A stretch of DNA of 41,249 nt from Actinomycetota bacterium (GTDB taxonomy: Bacteria; Actinomycetota; Geothermincolia; Geothermincolales; RBG-13-55-18), in assembly GCA_015711955.1 (NCBI GenBank), contig JACVJK010000009.1:1-41249 (forward strand). Reading direction: 5' to 3'. The notes under the pieces are model-generated. The model worked only from the letters and a program-made list of their open reading frames with translations. It was not told the origin of the DNA and did no database searches. The position numbers and the translations under genes were made by a program. Shown one piece after another: positions 15,487-23,716 of this stretch (the stretch's first letter is position 1; each line of letters starts with the position of its first letter).

Positions 15487-15810
15487 ATGGCCTATCTGGA
15501 GATAGGAGGTCAACACAGGATAGGTCTGGACGATCTTGCAGAGGGGACTCTTGGCAGGAGGGATCCTGCCAGCGGAGCTTTCCCCGAAGTGGACCTGGGT
15601 CCTTTCGGGGCCGCGGAGGCGGGGGTCTCGAGGGAACACGCCAAAATAACGAGGGTGGGGGGAGACCGCTTTTACATCGTGGATCTCAACAGCACCAACT
15701 CCACCTCCGTGAACGGCGAGACGTTGGAGCCCTTCAAGCCCAGGCTTCTTGAGGACGGGGATGAGATCACGATGGGACTTCTACGGCTGGTATTCCGCTC
15801 TGGTGACTGA
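15487..15810 (+). CDS. FHA-domain protein
   Basis: A 107-residue protein consisting of a single forkhead-associated domain. The phosphothreonine-binding signature is complete: GTLGRRD (about 20-26), VSREHAKI (49-56), and DLNSTNSTSVNG (about 69-80). FHA domains bind phosphothreonine peptides, so the natural partner is the Ser/Thr kinase encoded next, whose likely start is 124 bases downstream. The ATG at 15487 follows GGAGGGCGGGG; the open frame upstream to 15421 has no such site. It has no other domain, which suggests a stand-alone adaptor that reads kinase output. Confidence 0.9.
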   Translation: MAYLEIGGQHRIGLDDLAEGTLGRRDPASGAFPEVDLGPFGAAEAGVSREHAKITRVGGDRFYIVDLNSTNSTSVNGETLEPFKPRLLEDGDEITMGLLRLVFRSGD

Positions 15811-15933
15811 CCGGGCGGGCAAGGGATGCCGGCTGTCGCGATCCCTCCCCTGGCGCCGGGGCGTGGCTCGCTCTTTGCTAGGTCCCCTTATAGGCGCGTT
15901 AATGGGTTGAGCCTGTTTTGGTGTGGACGTCTC

Positions 15934-17649
15934 ATGTCCAACCCTCTCTATTCCGATAAAGATAACCGTAATCCCTCGGAAACAAAGCTAACGAGACCGG
16001 GTGGGGAAGGAGTATTGGCATCCAGGTATCGATTGATCAGGGAAGTGGGAAGAGGGGCCATGGGCCGCGTCTTCCTCGCCCACGACCGGTTACTGGAGAG
16101 AGAGGTAGCCATCAAGGAACTGATCCTCCCCTCTCATCTCGATGAGGAACAACGGAATGAGGCCAAAGAGAGGTTCCGACGTGAGGCCCGGGCGGCGGCT
16201 CGCCTCTCCCATCCCCATATCCTCACGGTTCACGATTTCCTTTGGGGGCCAAACTGGGCTTACATAGTCATGGAGTATCTGGAGGGCAAAACCCTCAGGG
16301 ACATCCTCGAGGACAGACTGCTTTCCCCCTCGGAGCTACTGAGTCTGGCGCCCATGGTCTGCGACGCCCTCCAGTACGCCCACCAGAAGGGAGTGATACA
16401 TCGGGACATAAAGCCCGACAACATATTCGTCTTGGAGAGCGGCAGCATAAAAGTGGCGGATTTCGGGATCGCCAAGATGATAAACGCCCCGGCAGCGATG
16501 ACCCGCGGAAGTATCCTGGGAACCCCCAACTACATCGCTCCCGAGATGATCGCTGGGGACGAATACGACCACAGAGTGGACATCTTCTCCTGGGGGGCCA
16601 CCATGTACGAACTGCTAACGGGGACTCGGCCCTTCGACGCGGAGGGAGACTACGCCGTTCTCTATCGTATCGTCAACGATAGGGAGAGACCCTTGAGGGA
16701 GTTGCGGGAGGAGGTGCCGGAAGAACTGGCCCGTCTGATCCACAGGTCTTTGGAGAAGGACCCTGAACGGCGCTATCAGAGCATGAAAGAGATGAAGGAG
16801 GAGTTTTTGCGGATCAGAGCGGGGCTGGGTATGAGGGGAGAGGCCGAATCCTTCGACCGAGAGGAAGCCCGCCGCAGACATCTGGAAGAGGCGGAGAGGT
16901 TGGAGGACTTCTCGCCGGTGGAATACGAAAGCTCGGGCGCCTTCCTGATCCACCGGGATCAAGAGTGGAAGGATTTAATAGCCAGGATCTACTCGGAAAA
17001 GGGATCGTCGACCCCGGAAACCGGTGCCGCTTCGAGCAGGGTAGAGTCTGAGCCTGGAGAGGCAGCGTCGAGGATAATGGATCCGGGGTTGATCAGTACC
17101 GCATTCGCCGCTTCCTCGTCCGGCAGGGAAACTCCAGTGCGCCTCCCTCCTGGGGTCTTGAACCGTTGGGAAAGTCCCGCCCAGGCTAGAACTGCTCCGG
17201 TGGATAGAGAGGAGCGGGAAAAGAGGAAGGCCATGGCGTGGATGGGAGCGGCCGTGGTGGGATGCGTGATGGGCGTCGCCTCTTTCGGGCTCCCCTGGGC
17301 CAGCGATTCGCTGCTGCTTCCCAAAGGGGTGAGCGGTTTCGACCTGTTGGAAGGCAAAGTCTTGACCTTACTCTTGGGTTCCACGCTGCTTTTAGAGGCG
17401 GCTTTTCTTTTGGGCTGGAGGAGGAGGGCCCTGCTCAACCTGGGGGAGACCCTTTCCCTGCTGTCGATCTTCTGTCTGCTGGCTTTCGTGGGGCTCAGGC
17501 TGATGGGGGAAGTGGGTGTGGAGAGGACTCAAGGACTGGAGTTTTGGAATTACCTCACCGAAGTGGGCATAGGCTTCTGGCTGGGGGCAGCGGGCTCCCT
17601 GGCTGCGGCTAGCTTCAGTGGGAGGGCTAGGTCTAGCTGGCCGGAATAG
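15934..17649 (+). CDS. Ser/Thr protein kinase with C-terminal membrane domain
   Basis: A 571-residue protein from the ATG at 15934; an in-frame ATG at 15826 would add 36 residues without clear homology, so the start is uncertain. A Hanks-type kinase domain spans about 30-300, with GRGAMGRV (39-46), VAIKE (Lys61), HRDIKPDN (Asp158), DFG (177-179) and APEM, all catalytic residues present. An acidic/Ser-rich linker (about 310-430) follows. The C-terminal 140 residues contain four hydrophobic segments, beginning MGAAVVGCVMGVASF. Most bacterial kinases of this group have one membrane span and outside PASTA domains; here the membrane part is a compact four-helix block with little outside mass, so it may sense membrane state or merely anchor the kinase. 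It is next to an FHA gene. Confidence 0.92.
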   Translation: MSNPLYSDKDNRNPSETKLTRPGGEGVLASRYRLIREVGRGAMGRVFLAHDRLLEREVAIKELILPSHLDEEQRNEAKERFRREARAAARLSHPHILTVHDFLWGPNWAYIVMEYLEGKTLRDILEDRLLSPSELLSLAPMVCDALQYAHQKGVIHRDIKPDNIFVLESGSIKVADFGIAKMINAPAAMTRGSILGTPNYIAPEMIAGDEYDHRVDIFSWGATMYELLTGTRPFDAEGDYAVLYRIVNDRERPLRELREEVPEELARLIHRSLEKDPERRYQSMKEMKEEFLRIRAGLGMRGEAESFDREEARRRHLEEAERLEDFSPVEYESSGAFLIHRDQEWKDLIARIYSEKGSSTPETGAASSRVESEPGEAASRIMDPGLISTAFAASSSGRETPVRLPPGVLNRWESPAQARTAPVDREEREKRKAMAWMGAAVVGCVMGVASFGLPWASDSLLLPKGVSGFDLLEGKVLTLLLGSTLLLEAAFLLGWRRRALLNLGETLSLLSIFCLLAFVGLRLMGEVGVERTQGLEFWNYLTEVGIGFWLGAAGSLAAASFSGRARSSWPE

Positions 17650-17852
17650 GGTCCCCATCTGGAGTGCTCGGAGTGTGAGGATGAGTTGGCGGCAGGATTA
17701 TGTTATTAAAAAGGGGGTTACGAGCCGTTCTCGCGGCTGCCTCCAAGCCGGGGCGCTCATCTGACAGGGAGATATTGATCCGCTGGAAACGAGACAAAGA
17801 GGCGCATATCTACGGTGGAGACGAGAATTGGGTGAGCGCTGTCTGGAAGGAA

Positions 17853-18722
17853 TCACCCCCTTGTCAAGTCCATGTTCTGCAGTAACCACTTCACGTAATC
17901 CCGCAATGGTTCCTCGTAATGACGAGCAGGGGAAAAGCCCCTGAGGCGCAGGTTCATGTTGTCCAAAGGGGAATAGGGGGGACGGGGACAGGGCAGCCCC
18001 AGCTCGGCGTATCTGATGGGTTCCACCGGTACATCGTCCCATCCTGCGACTTCCAATATTTTCCGGGCAAACTCGTATCGCGAGCAAATGCCCTGATTGG
18101 TGGCATGATATAGGCCATAGAGGCCGGACGAGCAGACCGAGTGGATGATGCGGGCCAGGTCCTCGGTGGCGGTGGGACAGCCCACCTCATCGGTGACCAC
18201 CCGAAGATACCCTTTCTCGGAAGCGTTGCGCAGAATGCTCTTGACGAAGTTCCTCTTTCCCGCTTTTCCGAAAAGCCACTGGGTGCGGAAGATGTAGTGG
18301 CGGGGGAGGAGGGAGGCGACGTACCTTTCTGCCGCCAGCTTGGCCCGGCCGTAGACGCCCTGAGGATTGGGTTCGTCCATTTCCGTGTAAGGGGCGTTTT
18401 TCTTGCCGTCGAAGACGTAATCGGAACTGATGAAGGCGCACGCGCAGTCGGCCTCCAAGCAGGCCAGGGCCACGTTCTGGGCCCCGATGTAGTTCACTCG
18501 GATGGAGGGATCGGGGTCCACTTCCGCTCGGTCGGCATCCACGTCGGCGGCGGAGTTTATCACCAGGTCGGGACTCAAGGAACAGATGGTATCCAGCAGC
18601 CTCCGGTTATCGGTTATGTCCAGGTCCAGGTCGAAGGGGTATACCTCTTCTCCCTCATCCCGGAAGACCTCCACCAAGTCGCTTCCCAACTGCCCTTTCG
18701 CCCCCAGGATCACCACTCTCAT
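17853..18722 (-). CDS. rmlD: dTDP-4-dehydrorhamnose reductase
   Basis: A 289-residue extended SDR enzyme, full length for RmlD. GAKGQLG (7-13) is the nucleotide-binding signature. SSDYVFDG (99-106) and YGRAK (Tyr124, Lys128) are the family hallmarks, and the RTQWLFG stretch is also typical. It reduces dTDP-4-dehydro-L-rhamnose to dTDP-L-rhamnose with NAD(P)H, the last step of dTDP-rhamnose synthesis. The ATG at 18722 is preceded by AAGGAGG. An RmlC-like gene is encoded divergently 250 bases away; rmlA and rmlB are not in the window. Rhamnose would feed the glycan locus to the right. Confidence 0.93.
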   Translation of the reverse strand: MRVVILGAKGQLGSDLVEVFRDEGEEVYPFDLDLDITDNRRLLDTICSLSPDLVINSAADVDADRAEVDPDPSIRVNYIGAQNVALACLEADCACAFISSDYVFDGKKNAPYTEMDEPNPQGVYGRAKLAAERYVASLLPRHYIFRTQWLFGKAGKRNFVKSILRNASEKGYLRVVTDEVGCPTATEDLARIIHSVCSSGLYGLYHATNQGICSRYEFARKILEVAGWDDVPVEPIRYAELGLPCPRPPYSPLDNMNLRLRGFSPARHYEEPLRDYVKWLLQNMDLTRG

Positions 18723-18975
18723 GAACTGCCTCCTTGACTAGCGCGGTCCCTCCCTTTTGGGTGAACGGAAAAAGTAACCCTCGGGTCAATCCAGCGCAGT
18801 TCACCGCGCAAGGTCACGGACTCGGGTGCTGGTTACCCGACGCGGCACCCATTATCATATCGTAAGGCGGTGAGGCCGGAGGGATTTCTTCTGCCTGCGA
18901 GTTTCGCGTGGAGCGTGAACCGCAAGAGGAAGTGGTCGGCTGGAACCTCTCGGAGGGCGAGGTGAGAGGGTGATG

Positions 18976-19431
18976 ATGGGAGACATCCAAGGCGTGGTGG
19001 TCAAGGAGCTGGTGCGCCACTGTGACGAGAGGGGCTATCTGGTGGAGATCCTGAGAGACGACGACGGACTCCTATCCCGTTTTGGCCAATCCACCTATAC
19101 CCTCACTTACCCCGGCGTTATAAAGGCCTTCCACTGGCACCGCTTTCAGGACGATCTTTGGTTCATAGCTCAGGGCGAGGCTCGGGTAGTGCTCCACGAC
19201 CTGAGGGACGATTCCCCCACTCGGGGCGTGACCCAGGTGATTTACGCCGGGGAACACCGGCCGCTCCTTATCCTCATACCGGCCGGGGTGGCCCATGGGT
19301 ACCAGGTGTTGGGCGATAGGCCCTTAGGGCTTTTCTATCACACCACCCGTTCCTACGACCCAAAGAGGCCGGACGAGGAGAGGATCCCTTACGACGACCC
19401 TTCCATAGGTTTCGACTGGGGAAGCCGTTAG
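18976..19431 (+). CDS. rmlC: dTDP-4-dehydrorhamnose 3,5-epimerase-like cupin protein
   Basis: About 151 residues, shorter than the usual 180, forming a cupin fold of the dTDP-sugar isomerase family. Matching features are GVIKAFHWHRFQDDLWF (the catalytic His region), IPAGVAHGYQVL, FYHTTRSYDP and the terminal IPYDDPSIGFDW. The reaction expected is 3,5-epimerisation of dTDP-4-dehydro-6-deoxyglucose. However, the canonical RGLHxQ is replaced by KAFHWH, so a related sugar epimerase or isomerase is possible. The start could be GTG 18970, ATG 18973 or ATG 18976; the last gives the best spacing to GAGAGGG. It is divergent from rmlD, so both may be controlled from the 250-base region between. The bidirectional terminator at 19573-19618 follows. 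Confidence 0.8.
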   Translation: MGDIQGVVVKELVRHCDERGYLVEILRDDDGLLSRFGQSTYTLTYPGVIKAFHWHRFQDDLWFIAQGEARVVLHDLRDDSPTRGVTQVIYAGEHRPLLILIPAGVAHGYQVLGDRPLGLFYHTTRSYDPKRPDEERIPYDDPSIGFDWGSR

Positions 19432-19572
19432 GTCGCCATTTCCAGGCCTCCCCGGATAGAGGGTTCCCCCGTCGTCACATTCCGTCTTGCCCTCGACTCC
19501 CTTCCCGGACCTACGGCGCGACCTCTGCGGATCCCATAATGGGTTGACCCGAGCCCCTTGTTCCGGGGAGTG

Positions 19573-19618
19573 TGTCGAAAGCGCCCCTGGCTAGTTCATG
19601 CCAGGGGCGCTTTCGATA
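19573..19618. terminator. strong bidirectional terminator hairpin
   Basis: Perfect 17-base arms (19575-19591 and 19600-19616) around the 8-base loop TAGTTCAT, extended by a G-U and a U-A pair. It lies between two converging genes, the rmlC-like gene ending at 19431 and the surface-protein gene ending at 19635. The stem has AAA and TTT near its base and can act in both directions. Confidence 0.8.
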
Positions 19619-19634
19619 GGTCATGTTCACGTCT

Positions 19635-22600
19635 TCAGACCCGCCTCGCCCCCGCCATCAAAAGCAAGCACCCCGCCAGAATGAGGAGGGAGGCCACCAG
19701 GGGCGGAATCCACAGAGGGGCACCGGTGGTGGGGAGCTTCCCCCTTACCAACTCGGGAGCCACCTGCGCTGGCGGGCTGGGCGGAGTCACGGGGCCGGGA
19801 CCAGGCGTGGGTGGCGGCACCACCTCTCCCCCGACCTCCACTAGGGCGTTGAAGAAGTCCAAGTCTTCGATGCGATCCCCCGGCTTCAGGAGCAGGTCGT
19901 AGCGGTCGGTGGCCGTGGCCTCCATGTTGTAGGGCATCACTTCGTATATGGAATAGTTGCCCGCCTCCAGAAGCTGGAAGGAATAACTCCCGTCATCGGC
20001 GGTCACGGTCTGCATCTCCACCCGCTCATCGGCCAGGGTGTAGCCAGTGAGCACCACGGTGATGCCTCCTACCGGTGGCTCGCCCGGGTCGTGGGCGCCG
20101 TCGCCGTCGTTGTCTTGCCACTTATATCCGGACACGGAGGCGTAAGGGGCGTTGGTGAATATCGCTGAGACCGTGGCCCCCGGTTCGACCTCAACCTCCA
20201 ACGATATGGGGCGGGTGGCGTAATAGCCAGAAGGAACGGCCTCACTGATCAGGTACTGTCCTGGCAGGAGACCCGCGAACGCGAAAGATCCGTCCTCGGC
20301 GGTCTCGGCGGTCATGACCAGTGAGGGATCGGTAATGCCTTGCAGGGTGATGGTGACGCCTCCCAAGCCCTGCTCGCCCTCATCCACGACTCCGTCGCCG
20401 TCCAGGTCCAATACCTTCAGGCCCTTGACGGTTCCGAAGGGGCAGTTGCCGAAGTCCACTACCGTTCCGATGCCGGATCTAACCTCGACCCTCACCTGGG
20501 TTGGGGTGGTGGGGGCCATGCCCGGAGTGGGACGCTCCACCACGGTGTAGACGCCCGTGAGAAGGCCCGTGAAGGAGTAGGAGCCGCCCTCGCCGGTCAC
20601 CGCAGTGGCCAGCGGTGTTCCCGATGGGGGATTACCGGCGTAAAGATCGATGGTTATACCGGCCAGGGTCACGTCCTCCTCGGGATCCCAGTAGCCGTCC
20701 ATGTCCGCGTCCAGCCACTTGCGGCCCGATATGGAACCGCTGGGGGCGTTGCCGAAGTAAAGGAACAGCTGCTCCCCGTGAGCCAGGTAGACCTCCACCG
20801 AGGTGGGGCCGGTGGGGAAGTAACCGGGAAGGGAATCCTCGTCCACCCTCACGAGGTATGTCCCTGCCTTCAAGCGGTCGAAGGAGAAGAAGCCACCCCC
20901 TGCCGTCTCCGCGGAGATGGGACCGGGCTCCACGATCACCGTGACCCCGTCGATGCCCACCTCGTCCTCGTCCATGATGCCGTCCAGGTCAGCGTCGTGG
21001 AATTTTATGCCCCTGATGGAGCCATATCTGGCGTTGAGAAAGTCCAGATCCTCCCGCGCTTGTCCTGATTCCAGGACGTGCGCCTCGTGGGTGCCGGAGG
21101 CGGGGCTCACCGGTTCCCAGGGAGATTCCAGGACCTCCCTGACCGTGTAGGTACCTGGGATTAGGTCCTCGAAGGCATAGGAACCATCCTCTTTGGTGGT
21201 GGTCTGGGCTATCTTGACCCCGTCCCTCCACAGCTCCACTGTAACCCCCGACACCGGTAGGTCTCCCTCGTCCGCGAAGCCGTTGTAGTTCCTGTCCTCC
21301 CATTTGCGGCCCCGGAGGGAGCACGGACGGCGGTTCAGGAAGTCGATCCCACTGCGCGCCTCGCCGTAGGCCAGGCTCAGCTCATGGCTTCCTCCCGCCG
21401 GGATGACCGGATACCAGTTCGAGCCGGTCGGGAGGATTTCCTCCACCCGGTAGCTGCCAGGCTTGAGGCCGTCAAAGCGGTAGGCGCCGCCGGCGTCGGT
21501 TTGGGTCTCCGCTATAAGAGCGGTGCCCCTGAAGAGGCGTATGGTGATCCCCTCCACGGGCCTGTCCGCCGGGTCGATGATCCCGTTGCCGTTGACGTCC
21601 TCGTACTTAGTGCCCGTTATGGTGCCACAGCGAGCCAGGGGCACGGAGACTTGCTGCCACCAGCAGGGCAGGGGACAGCGCAGTATCAAGCCGGGAAACC
21701 AGGTGCCAGCGGTGGCGTGATATCCCTCCGGGGGCACCACCTTAACCGCGTACTCGGTGTAGCCGGTTGGTCCGTCGCTGCGGGGCAGGTGGGCCCATCC
21801 GGCCCACCCTGCCGGATAAGGTGGCAGCACGATGCCGAATATATAGAGCATCCCGTAAACGCCCGAACCGGTGGTCTTGGCGTACGGCCCGTCGTATCCG
21901 TCTGCGGGAACCCATACGTTGTTGACCTTGCGATACAACTCGACTCGAACCCCGTCGAGAAGGGGCTCGTTCATGTCGGCCACGCCGTCGAAGTTAAGGT
22001 CCTCTCGTACTATCACCTCAACAATTCCGTTGTCGCAGTTAGCGGCGGGTTTTCTTGCGTTCAGGAAGTCGACGACAACTTCCTTGCCCTCGCTAACCAC
22101 CACCTGCCTTTCGGCGGGTTGAGTCGGTATCCAGTTCTCCCCCGGTATTTCTTTAATCGTATATGGTCCCGGCGCGAGCCCGGTAAAGGAGTAGGACCCG
22201 TCTTCTCCGGTTAAAGACGAAGCTTGCAAGGTTCCGTCCTTCCACAGCTCCACTTTTACCCCAGACACCGGGGGCTCCCCGTCTTGGCGAATACCATCCG
22301 CGTTCAAGTCCTCCCATTTGCGTCCCGCGATCTTACCAGGGACTGGCGGTATGGGTTGATTTCCGAAGAAGACGGTGACATGGCTGCCGAACTTGATCTT
22401 TATCTCGAAGGAGGTGGGGGTGGTGGGCTGATATCCGGCGGGGACCACCTCGGTCACCGTGTATGACCCGTCTGCTAACTGGGAAAAGACGGCGACCCCT
22501 TGGGAATCGGTATAGGCTTGACTCTTGTTCACCAGTTTTATGAGGACGTCTGGCATCCCGGGTTCATCGGGCTGACGGATTCCGTCTCCGTTTTGGTCCA

Positions 22601-22973
22601 GGTACTTTATCACGGTGATCTTTCCCTTTTTTGCGTGCTCCACTCCGTAGAGGGAATTGTAGGAGTAAAGCATCAAGGAGTGTATGCCGCTTCCTACCTC
22701 TCCCGGTAGTTGTCCCGTCGTTTCCTCGTTCGTTGTGTCCTGCGACGGGAAGTCGGCGACTTCGGCAGTTGTCACGGAATCGGGTTTTTCTTGCGAGGAA
22801 GTCACGGCGGTCCCCGAGGTATCGCCCCCCGAGGGGACGGTCCCGGACACCGTTTCACTTCCGGTTCCAACGGGTTGCCCCTCCCCCGCCGAGGCCGTTA
22901 TCAAGCCCCCGGATAGGGAGAAGGTCACCAGCAGGGATAGGACATAAACCGCCCACTTTTTGCCGGATTTCAA
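19635..22973 (-). CDS. LPXTG surface protein with nine SdrD B-like repeats
   Basis: About 1112 residues. A basic start and hydrophobic stretch (VYVLSLLVTFSLSGGLITASA) form a signal peptide. A Ser/Thr-rich region follows to about 115. Then nine repeats of about 105 residues each begin with patterns such as GRKWEDLNADGIRQDGEPPVSGVKVELW; each has a DxNxDGxxDxxE-type loop that in staphylococcal SdrD B domains binds calcium, and ends in a strand-rich Cna-B-like half. A Pro-rich linker leads to LPTTG, a membrane segment and a basic tail, the complete sortase signal. The protein is thus probably covalently attached to the wall as a long stalk or adhesin. No sortase gene is in the window. A TTG at 22973 has GGAGGT at ideal spacing; a GTG at 22982 is the alternative. 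The third repeat is divergent and carries a long insertion. Confidence 0.9.
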   Translation of the reverse strand: MKSGKKWAVYVLSLLVTFSLSGGLITASAGEGQPVGTGSETVSGTVPSGGDTSGTAVTSSQEKPDSVTTAEVADFPSQDTTNEETTGQLPGEVGSGIHSLMLYSYNSLYGVEHAKKGKITVIKYLDQNGDGIRQPDEPGMPDVLIKLVNKSQAYTDSQGVAVFSQLADGSYTVTEVVPAGYQPTTPTSFEIKIKFGSHVTVFFGNQPIPPVPGKIAGRKWEDLNADGIRQDGEPPVSGVKVELWKDGTLQASSLTGEDGSYSFTGLAPGPYTIKEIPGENWIPTQPAERQVVVSEGKEVVVDFLNARKPAANCDNGIVEVIVREDLNFDGVADMNEPLLDGVRVELYRKVNNVWVPADGYDGPYAKTTGSGVYGMLYIFGIVLPPYPAGWAGWAHLPRSDGPTGYTEYAVKVVPPEGYHATAGTWFPGLILRCPLPCWWQQVSVPLARCGTITGTKYEDVNGNGIIDPADRPVEGITIRLFRGTALIAETQTDAGGAYRFDGLKPGSYRVEEILPTGSNWYPVIPAGGSHELSLAYGEARSGIDFLNRRPCSLRGRKWEDRNYNGFADEGDLPVSGVTVELWRDGVKIAQTTTKEDGSYAFEDLIPGTYTVREVLESPWEPVSPASGTHEAHVLESGQAREDLDFLNARYGSIRGIKFHDADLDGIMDEDEVGIDGVTVIVEPGPISAETAGGGFFSFDRLKAGTYLVRVDEDSLPGYFPTGPTSVEVYLAHGEQLFLYFGNAPSGSISGRKWLDADMDGYWDPEEDVTLAGITIDLYAGNPPSGTPLATAVTGEGGSYSFTGLLTGVYTVVERPTPGMAPTTPTQVRVEVRSGIGTVVDFGNCPFGTVKGLKVLDLDGDGVVDEGEQGLGGVTITLQGITDPSLVMTAETAEDGSFAFAGLLPGQYLISEAVPSGYYATRPISLEVEVEPGATVSAIFTNAPYASVSGYKWQDNDGDGAHDPGEPPVGGITVVLTGYTLADERVEMQTVTADDGSYSFQLLEAGNYSIYEVMPYNMEATATDRYDLLLKPGDRIEDLDFFNALVEVGGEVVPPPTPGPGPVTPPSPPAQVAPELVRGKLPTTGAPLWIPPLVASLLILAGCLLLMAGARRV

Positions 22974-23219
22974 CTCACCCACCTCCAGTTGATAGTCTTC
23001 TTTGTCCGCCAGAAGTCTCCGCTAAACGGTTGAACTGCCGCGCGGGTAGCTTTTACGCTTTGAGTAAGCGCAAAAACTTGACATTAAAAAGGTGCTCAAA
23101 CACTCGCCTTTGTACAGAGAGGAAGAATTTGACAGCTTGGACTCTACCCCTCCGGATTGGTTTTTCTGATTTCCCCCCTTCCATGCGTCTTTGTCTCCCA
23201 CGATTCGGCTACCAGGTTA

Positions 23220-23225
23220 ATTATA
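23220..23225 (-). promoter_or_regulatory. possible -10 element for the surface-protein gene
   Basis: A perfect minus-strand TATAAT about 250 bases before the start codon, preceded by TTGGG. No clear -35 is found at the usual distance. If used, it produces a long leader containing the hairpin at 23051-23075. Confidence 0.35.
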
Positions 23226-23535
23226 CCCAAAATTCAACTTTTTCATACCTGATCCGCCTCATCGGTTATTCGGACGAGGCGCGGTCATCGGGAAGAGGGT
23301 CAGCCCTGGCGACGGAAGAACCAATCATTGCCCTAAAAGGTTCTTCACTGACTTGCGTTCAACCTGCGTTGTACGCGAGCCCAGCCATCCACCTCTTTGG
23401 AGGGACTTTGATGGGTCCAGGGCTCTTACACCATCGAGATCCCGCGGTATGCCATATATTGCCACGCAAGGAACTAAGGGGACTTCCTGTGGTTTTCTCG
23501 ATGTCTTGTCCCCAAGCAAAGGTAGCGATTATGTG

Positions 23536-23553
23536 GAAGGCAGTTGTGCCTTC
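23536..23553 (-). terminator. hairpin downstream of the O-antigen polymerase-like gene
   Basis: Seven-base perfect arms GAAGGCA and TGCCTTC with a four-base loop, about 165 bases past the stop of the minus-strand operon. No T-run, so only a candidate. Confidence 0.3.
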
Positions 23554-23716
23554 AGGTTAAAGGACAAAGGACTTGATGCATGATGCCCATCAAGCAAAAA
23601 CGGACCGCGACTCTTAAAGCTCGGGGTTTTGCCGATGGGGCGAAGGGCCCATGCACCAACGTCTGGGCGTTGACGTCTTATGAGCGATTCATCGGTATGA
23701 TGGTCATGACCTCTAG

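Larger units (their letters stand above)
22974..23716. other. 743-base AT-richer gap upstream of the surface-protein gene
   Basis: No gene was found. Seen are a hairpin TTTTaCGCTT/AAGCGcAAAA at 23051-23075, two isolated plus-strand TTGACA hexamers (23078-23083, 23129-23134) without matching -10 boxes, a minus-strand TATAAT at 23225-23220 that could start a leader of about 240 bases for the surface protein, and a hairpin GAAGGCA/TGCCTTC at 23536-23553 after the polymerase-like gene. Base composition differs from the neighbouring genes. Confidence 0.5.

Noticed and set aside
17650-17852. Short open frame after the kinase gene
   Set aside because: The frame at 17700-17885 has no ribosome binding site and runs into the end of rmlD on the other strand.
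23078-23134. Two TTGACA hexamers on the plus strand
   Set aside because: Neither has a -10 element 16-18 bases downstream and no plus-strand gene follows.
22983-23160. Cyclic-di-GMP riboswitch before the surface-protein gene
   Set aside because: The conserved GCAAA and GGTAGC positions of the known classes are absent on the minus strand; only a simple hairpin is present.
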